From Agriotes lineatus (taxonomy: Eukaryota > Arthropoda > Insecta > Coleoptera > Elateridae), in contig CALNHX010002823.1 in NCBI GenBank assembly GCA_940337035.1, positions 1 through 64,000 of the forward strand: a stretch of DNA of 64,000 nt, read 5' to 3'. Position 1 is the stretch's first letter, and every line of letters starts with the position of its first letter. Below are positions 57,451-64,000 of this stretch, piece after piece. The notes beneath the pieces are model-generated. The model saw nothing but the letters and a program-made list of their open reading frames with translations. It had not been told where the DNA came from and ran no database searches. The position numbers and the translations under genes were made by a program.

Positions 57451-57494
57451 AATGGCGTGTTAACGCATTATATATATATATAGAAATATATATA

Positions 57495-58955
57495 TTACAT
57501 TCACGATCTTTCTGGATGAGGGTTGACCATGGAATTTAGACAGTTTTGGCAGTGTGATTGGTGTTTAAGAAGTTGAATTGTGACTTTAATATTTGATGTT
57601 CGATAATTTTATCTTAAGGTTATGTTTTCTTTCATTTATCGTTTGCGCTGTTGCAAGCGCTTCCTCTGTATCTTAACGCAAAAGATTTTATAAATCTAAA
57701 TTTTTATTAAACTAATCACGTTTTTTACAAGTAGCAGAAAATTGTTAGAATTTTAATTGTCTTCCTCTGTGTTTTAGCGTATTTTTCGACGATATTGGCA
57801 ATACGTCTTTTATTTTCATGTTATAGTAGGTACCTCGGTTAATCCCTTCTTTACAATAAGCGCTTAAACAAGCTGAAGGAGAAACATAAAGTTAAGCTAC
57901 TGTTCCGTAGAGTACCTGAAAAATGCTATAATTTCAACCATGCACAGAGAATAAAATATGAACTACCGCACTATGCTGTGCTTTTTTTCGACTGCACTTT
58001 CACTACATCCACTCAGGGGGTTTGATCTTCTTCAATTTTCTTGTTCACTGGGCATTGCTATATGATTGCTCCGACGTTCCCGTGGTAGTGTACAGGTATA
58101 ATAGATGCCTCTGTTGCTTAAATTCGCGGCGTAAAAGAAAGCAATTTGTAGTTACTTCAGATGTTCAGATGTACACTAACATTTTTGTTATATATTTCGG
58201 GTACCCGGGTTTGATTTTAGACCGGGTACGACATCCCTAGTACTGACTGCATTTTTAAGCTCGTCGTCACACCAGGGCAAACTGCATGCAAGAAAAAAAT
58301 TAACTCGCAAACAAACCAGATTGATATTCGATTACAAAATGCATTAGGTGGAAAATAAATGCAAACTGAAAACTTAAAAATAAGTACTAATAAGCACAAA
58401 AATCCGAAATATGCATAAAAAGGCAAAAAAAGCATAAAAAAGTTAGTGTCAAATACTTCAATTTCTTGTAATTTGTAAACATTTCTTAAAAATCATTTTC
58501 CTGCTTTTAATATTTAAGATGACCTTAATGCTTAAAAATTTGCTCTCTAGTAATAAGGTATTTCAATTTCTATTGTTTAGTTGTCAGAAATGAATGGTAT
58601 GTGAACACAATTCGTAATTCGATCATGCAATGTTGTCAGATCGCGCAAATGCTTATTAGTATTAATGTAACAGATTGCATTGTAAACCTTTAAAAAAAAG
58701 GAAACTGCGTTGTTTATTACATTTGTGTTTAATAATAGATAGAAAAAAAATAATTCCAGCAGATAGATCACACATAAATTCTGAGTTGAATAAAAATAAA
58801 AGAAATACCTAATAGTTCTTTGCAAATGCCCCAGATATTAATATTATCAATTTATGATAACTATCCTGAATGAGGTTCCATTTCAGTACAATTTTGTGTA
58901 AAATTACTTAGAAAAGTGTGTCCCAGGATTGATGTTACAAGAGTTGAGATTGAGT
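57495..58955. other. AT-rich DNA; possible hAT end near 58190-58240
   Basis: Mostly featureless. GGGTACCCGGGTTTGATTTT followed by ACATCCCTAGTA at 58199-58240 resembles the right end of the hAT MITE at 2735 (palindromic simple repeat, then CATCCCTA). A matching left end was not found. Small frames 58022-58240, 58217-58435 and 58577-58825 are unsupported. Confidence 0.4.
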
Positions 58956-59215
58956 AAAAATTTTTGAATTTTATTTTAAGATTGTGGGATTAGGTCCTGC
59001 TTGGTCTGAAGAGAATTTTAAGAATATTTTCAGTTTTTGAAAAACCAAGTCGGCCTTGACAGTGAAGTGAAAACTATTCGCTTTTCAAGTAAACTACCCT
59101 TTCTGTTCAGATACAGCAAAATTTTACCAAGAAAAATTGTTCAGAATGACAAATTATGGCCCTATACAAAATTTCAGGAAGATATACCCGAGGGGTTAAC
59201 CACTAAGGAAAAAAT

Positions 59216-59375
59216 GTGACAAGATTGCGAAATTTAATAGATTTCTAGGGATTTCCATTGATTGCGGACAATTTCAAAAGATTGCGGGGGATTCCTATAT
59301 AGATTGCGGGGATTTCGAAAGCATGCGAGTGATTTCCAACGATTTCGGGAAACTGCTGGATGATTTCCGCAACCG
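59216..59375 (+). repeat. GATTGCGG array, left part
   Basis: Degenerate tandem units of 15-30 bp around GATTGCGG / GATTTCCG. Same orientation as the right part. Confidence 0.7.
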
Positions 59376-59559
59376 ATTTAAAGATTAAACTAACCTAAAA
59401 TAGTGTCGGAAATAGGAGACATCAATAAGTAGCTGTAAAACCAAGCAGACTTAAAAAAAGAATTAATCAGTGTGGGGATTAGTAAGATAATCTGGCAAAA
59501 TGCGGTAGTAAGAAAATTATTTAGTTAACTGTTTATTCATTGTTGATACAATATTTTAG

Positions 59560-59770
59560 TACAAAATATCGGGTAACAGGTCTCTGTACGTATATTAAGA
59601 TACTACTAGATATAAACTATAAAAAATCTGTAAAGAGGTTTACACGGAACTTCCCTCGCACGAATTAAATCAATTTGCAAATTTGGGATTTGAATCCGCT
59701 CACCTAGGCCAATATGTGACTGGAGTTTCTTGTTTGCCGCTAGATTAGCTGAGCCACGGGCGCATTCAAA
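59560..59770 (-). mobile_element. SINE family 2, copy
   Basis: Minus strand: GCCCGTGGCTCAGC (A-box-like) and GGATTCAAATCCC (B-box-like). The body and the region to 59900 align with 60170-60530 (CCTGTATCTGTTRGGTCT, ACCTATG.G.AAATTATTACT), so head and flank were duplicated together. Confidence 0.62.
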
Positions 59771-59949
59771 TTCGATGAGTTTCTGCTGATTTATGAAGAT
59801 ACTATATTATTCTGTCCCATTTCTGATGTTTAACCTGTATCTGTTAGGTCTCATTTTCGCCAATGATAAAGACTGACCTATGGGTAAATTATTACTTGTA
59901 TCTTACTTACTCTTACTTGTATATTACTACTTGCAAGCAAAATAAGTGG

Positions 59950-60070
59950 AAGTTGTGACACTAAATATTTTGAAAAAACAAAGGTAACTGGGGGTAAAAG
60001 TATCTTAACATTCCTAATAAAACTGCAACAATAAAAGGAACCACTCGGTAATTCAAACTAAATCAATTTG
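59950..60070 (-). repeat. SINE family 2, headless copy
   Basis: ACTCGGTAATTCAA..AATCAATTTGAAAATAAA and upstream TTCCTAATAAAACTGCAAC parallel 60215-60290 of the next copy. The tRNA-like head is replaced by unrelated sequence. Confidence 0.5.
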
Positions 60071-60169
60071 AAAATAAAAAAAATATGAGAAGCGGGCCGA
60101 CGAATCGTCATGGAAGGGACGTTGCATGGAATTGTTTTACTCTAACGTCCCACGCAAGTGACTTTAAAC

Positions 60170-60400
60170 AATTTTAAAAATCAAAGGAAAATAAGGCTAA
60201 AAATATCGTAACGAGCCTAATAATACTGATACAATAAAACGAAACACTTGGTTATGCGAATTACATCAACTACCAATTTAAAAAAAATACCGGCGGTGGG
60301 ATTTGATCTACATCATCTGCGTATGCGATTGTAACCGCATCGATATGTTACAGTGAGCCATGCAGCCTCACTGGTACGAGTGCGACGCGCGGCTGTATTT
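60170..60400 (-). mobile_element. SINE family 2, copy
   Basis: Minus strand: GCATGGCTCACTG, then GTAGATCAAATCCCACC, then a body with AACCAAGTGTTTCG also seen at 3235-3260. The head is degenerate. Confidence 0.58.
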
Positions 60401-60519
60401 AACAGAATGGTTTTATTGTTGAAATTCTTTTGCCACATTATCCTGTATCTGTTGGGTCTTATTTTTGTCAAGTGTAACGCCTAACCTATGTGCAAATTAT
60501 TACTTTCATTTATTTCTCA

Positions 60520-60785
60520 GTTAACGCAAAAATACACAAACTTTATTTTTTAAGGTGCTCACCCTATATATATTTGTCTGAAATTTTCTCGGTTTCGTGC
60601 CAGGCAGACATGTAATATGCATGCAAAATATCGTCATCCTCCAACAAATAGTTTTTGAATTCTACCGCCAACAGGCAGACAAACGGAATTGAGAAAACCT
60701 TGAGACCTTGAAACGGGAAGATTTGGAGAAATCTCGGAAGGTGATTTTTTCGCGATTACATTACTTACTTCGTCTTTTAGATGAG
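60520..60785 (-). repeat. Dispersed repeat copy without the SINE (empty site)
   Basis: Inverse of 1090-1258 plus 1640-1675, continuous across the position that holds the SINE at 1260. It also includes the fragment seen at 106-150. Confidence 0.75.
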
Positions 60786-60925
60786 GGAAGTAAAACAAAC
60801 TGTTTCTTAGTATGTTATAGTTACTATACTAACCGATTAGGATGTAGGTACCTTGGCACATACTTAAAGAAACAGTAATGATAATTGAAAACGGCTCCGT
60901 TTTTGTAGTAAATTCATTAAAAATT

Positions 60926-61102
60926 AAAAATATTCACCATGACACACATCTCACATAATAGTTGCCGCTCCAACTTTGTAATCCGAATCCGAAGCAAGTT
61001 GAGCATTGCACCGCCAGACGCAAGCGAATAAATACCAACCTCTACACGGCAAGGTAAAATGAGGTTACCGATAATGTGTACATACATAATACATACATAC
61101 AA
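60926..61102 (+). mobile_element. SINE family 1, 5'-truncated copy
   Basis: CCATGACACACATCTCAC through CTCTACACGGCAAGGTA to TACATACATAC parallels 1455-1626. The tRNA-like head is absent. The minus-strand frame 60917-61102 is a shadow. Confidence 0.72.
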
Positions 61103-61221
61103 AAAGTATACTCTTTTTCAATATTTAATAATTTGTCAAGGAATGAGTCTAAAATATATCTTGTTATAACTAGAAATAGAGGAGTAGCTTTGGATATATA
61201 ATTTTTTAAAACAGGTCTGTT

Positions 61222-62544
61222 TAGTGATGTGGATCGGGTATATACCCAGTGGGTAGGGTATTTATAAATGGGTATTTACCTGGGTATTTACCCCTGGCTC
61301 GGGTAAATACCTAAAATACCTAAAAACTGGGTATTTATCAAATTTGTAATATTTAGAAAGCTAAGCTAACTTTTACTCACATAATAATATTATATTAATA
61401 AATAAACTACATATAAATGCACTGGAATATTTTATATAAAATAACTATTTCAATATAACATTGAATAAGCATTCACCCAGGTAAATTAATCGATTATTGG
61501 GAAAAAACATTAGCTGCCGAAGTGTATGGAAATAACCAGAGACGCAATAAATTGCGCCTGTCAGAATTTACAAAAAAATTGTGATGATTTGTGATGATTC
61601 TGACTCCGGAAATTGAGATGATTTATATTGTTTGTACATTATTTTCTTCTGTCTTGTTACCATTTTTTTAAATGAACTTAACGTTAACTTGAAAAAATAA
61701 TCCTTATATTTATTAACATTAATAATAATTACGTACTTATATACATATTAAAAAACTCTCTTAATAAGGCAAAGAAAATTACAAAATTATATAAACAACG
61801 TTGTATACTGATGGGATTATAATTATGTATAACAGCAATGAGATAGCATGAACAAAAGCGCATAATACTTGTGTAAGAAAGAAGTAACCGCACCAAAAAG
61901 TTATTTTAGTAAGCATATTTAGTTGACATGCCATAATTAAAATGAGCGCCAAGTCTACTCAAATATTTGTTTCTATGCTCATTCAAGAATTGAATTCTGT
62001 TTTTCATTCATGCTATCTCATTGCTGTTATATACAGGTTGCCTAAAATTGTATGGAACATAGCAACTCTGTGAGTTGGGAAAGGTTGACATACTATTTGC
62101 CATAAGAGTAACCGAATAAAAAAATGCAATGATTGTTTTTGTAGCTGAGCAACAAGTAGGTACAGTAGCTACTTGTTGCCTAACTAACAAAGTAATTATT
62201 GCATTTTCTGTTTCGGTTACTCTTACTTCTGGCAAATAACATTTGACCCTTGTTCAACTCATGGATTTGCCATGTTCCGTACTATTTTAGGCAACCTGCA
62301 TGGTTATGGCCCTATCGATATTTTGGGCAATAAATGTTCTCAGTGCAGCTATTTTATTCTACATTTTATAAAATTCGAATAGAGCACCTTCACTTACCAA
62401 TTAATTATACTGGTTAGATTAGCTTTATAATATTTGTATATGAGGCTATAAATACCCGTTTAAATACCCATTTTGGTATTTACCCGGGTAAATACCCCGG
62501 GTATTTACCCCTGAAAATAAATACCCGGGTAATTTACATCACTA
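61222..62544. mobile_element. hAT-type element, 1323 bp, with GGGTATTTACC arrays
   Basis: Perfect 8-bp duplication GGTCTGTT at 61214-61221 and 62545-62552; ends TAGTGATG and inverse. Both subterminal zones are arrays of (G)GGTATTTACCC. No transposase. It contains an inverted repeat (61827-61853 against 62006-62032) and a younger foldback at 62034. Confidence 0.9.
62034..62298. mobile_element. Foldback MITE in the hAT element
   Basis: CAGGTTGCCTAAAATTGTA and GGAACAT at left are inverted at right (CAGGTTGCCTAAAATAGTA). Inner GAGTAACCGAA / TTCGGTTACTC and AAGTAGGTACAGTAGCTACTT continue the fold. The frame 62008-62235 is a shadow. Confidence 0.78.
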
Positions 62545-62839
62545 GGTCTGTTAGACAAGTAGATAACATTTTAATAATTGATTCAAAAGTTATTTCATCT
62601 GTGCATAAAGAAGTGTAAATATTATCATATATCATAATTTAAAAAATTGTGAAGACCAATCAAAATATGTTTTTGAAAATTTAATGGATCCAGTTGAAGG
62701 ACAAAAATGCGACGCAGTTAGCAAAAATATGTTTATTATCACAATTTTGAAAGTGGGAACCATCCGGTAGGAGAGGTTATACTTTCCCACCGCCTGTAAT
62801 ACTTTTACGATGTTTTTAGACCAGAGCAGGCGGTGGTAT

Positions 62840-62990
62840 TTCGTGGATTTCGGAGCTATTTCATGGATTGCGGAGGGATTGCGAAGCGATTGCGTGGATT
62901 GCGGACAGATTGCAAAGCGATTGCGTGGATTGCGGAGGATTTCCGTTGTGATTTAGGGGATTGCGGAGAAATTTGTGACAAGATTGCGGG
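62840..62990 (+). repeat. GATTGCGG array, right part
   Basis: About eight units such as GGATTGCGGA, GCGATTGCGTGGATTGCGG; more regular than the left part. Confidence 0.75.
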
Positions 62991-63312
62991 AAGTGGTTAA
63001 CCCCTCGGATATACCTACTTAAATTAAACCGTTAGAATTGTTTTTATTAAAAATGACAGTTTGATCTAAGTAGGTAAAACTTCTTGAAGTATTGTATAGA
63101 TAGGGCAATCATTTTTCATTCTGAACAACTTTTCTTGGTAAAATTTTGACGTTTCATGAACAGAAAGGGTAGTTTACCTGAAAACAAAATAGTTTTCGCT
63201 TCACTGTCATGGCCGACTTGTTTTTTCAAAAACTGAAAATATTCTTAAAATTCTCTTCAGACCAAGCCAGACCTAATACAACAATTATAAAATAAAATTA
63301 AAAATTATTTAG

Positions 63313-64000
63313 TTCATCTCACCCATATATTTAATAGTATTATATTGCTAGCGCGTGTAAGGGAGGGCAGGTCACGGCGTAAGCGAGACAGACAACCACC
63401 TCTTCTACACACTTGGTGAGCTGTGCGCAAGCGTCGTTCGCACGGTGGGGAAGTGAACCTCATGGTCAAGTTTAAAATTCGCTTCTAAAGGCAGCTTTGA
63501 ATTCTCAGAGTGAGACTATGTCGGCGCCGTAATGTTTTCGCCCGTTCCCAGACCCTACTAGCAATATGGAAGTAAAAATATATGATCTCACCTCTTGTAC
63601 CATCAATCCTGTATGTATATCCTTGAATCATTGATTACCTTTAATGCACAAGCGTTTGCTACCTCCTGCCAAAGCTTTGCAATGAGATTGCAGTTGTGAT
63701 ATGAAACACGTTTTTAATCCCATATGGGCTTTGGGTATATAGTGCTTGTATTAATTGCTCAATGTTCATTTTGCGAGACATTTGACACGCTTCCAAATTG
63801 TATCGTATTCTGTCTTCAACGCCTTCACTTGATCTTGCATCGTCACAACACGAACAGCCTCGCTTCTAATATGCATATCTGCATTCATTTCCTACAATTT
63901 GGGTTTTTCACGTTTTTTTGATATAGCTATGCTTCCTTTGCTTCGGCATTGGATATGCATGTGGTCTAGTAACAGCGGATAAAGAGATAAGTAAAAACTA
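63313..64000. other. Unassigned, partly GC-richer sequence
   Basis: 63340-63560 is GC-richer (GCGAGACAGACAACC, GCGCAAGCGTCGTTCGC) without a frame I recognise. The frame 63724-63921 has no domain. Confidence 0.35.

Larger units (their letters stand above)
58958..63312. mobile_element. Long inverted-repeat element (~260-bp arms) with nested insertions
   Basis: Left arm 58958-59210 and right arm 62992-63312 are inverted copies: TTAGGTCCTGCTTGGTCTG, GAGAATTTTAAGAATATTTT, CAAGTCGG, GTGAAG, GGTAAAATTTT, GAGGGGTTAACCACT. The right arm has an extra ~70-bp segment near 63015-63085. Inside, both edges hold arrays of GATTGCGG in the same orientation, bounded by GTGACAAGATTGCG at 59216-59229 and 62975-62988. 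The centre is filled by SINEs, a hAT element and a foldback. No gene belongs to the element. Confidence 0.78.

Noticed and set aside
58199..58240. Complete hAT element
   Set aside because: Only a right-end-like sequence is present; no left end or duplication was found.
60295..60400. tRNA genes on the minus strand (also 59690-59765)
   Set aside because: Degenerate boxes, no cloverleaf, and both sit in repeated SINE bodies.

Overview
The window is an intergenic, AT-rich stretch of a large, repeat-packed eukaryotic genome, almost certainly an insect. Evidence: a short-intron (51 and 57 bp) HINT1-type gene, mariner, IS630/Tc1-like, PIF/Harbinger, hAT, P-like and Helitron relics, APE-type non-LTR retrotransposons, tRNA-derived SINEs and many foldback MITEs of insect style. 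The order cannot be fixed by eye; a beetle or another insect with a large genome is plausible. No bacterial or viral gene set is present.

The only host gene I can support is HINT1/HINT2-like (4138-4728, minus strand): three exons, intact histidine triad, plus an upstream exon that looks like a mitochondrial targeting leader spliced in frame to the cytosolic start.

Layout. 1-3.4 kb: repeats, a SINE with target duplication, a hAT-type MITE. 3.4-6.3 kb: transposase relic, HINT gene, mariner relic. 6.3-11 kb: AT-rich DNA with small repeats and a Tc1/mariner-like transposase. 11-15.6 kb: two minus-strand LINEs, one split by a foldback element. 15.6-16.8 kb: unassigned GC-rich tract. 17-22.3 kb: duplicated repeats loaded with foldback elements. 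22.5-29 kb: LINE pieces, two Helitron ends, a 141-bp tandem array. 29-31.4 kb: foldback and a second GC-rich tract. 31.4-35.2 kb: LINE interrupted by a hAT element, then MITEs. 35.3-39.7 kb: two tandem Harbinger copies with transposase and Myb/zeste-like partner. 39.7-42.6 kb: L2/CR1-like LINE and MITEs. 42.7-48.3 kb: a four-level nest (IS630-like transposase < LINE < hAT < 65-bp palindrome). 49.4-50.7 kb: two P-like elements sharing one target duplication. 50.9-57.4 kb: LINEs, one split by a hAT-type element. 59-63.3 kb: a long inverted-repeat element filled with SINEs and hAT/foldback insertions.

Almost all coding-looking sequence is dead transposon. The best-supported structures are those where a target-site duplication and a reading frame on both flanks agree (22984-23308, 32459-33418, 42993-47615, 44060-46623), or where an unoccupied paralogous copy exists (SINE at 1260-1626).
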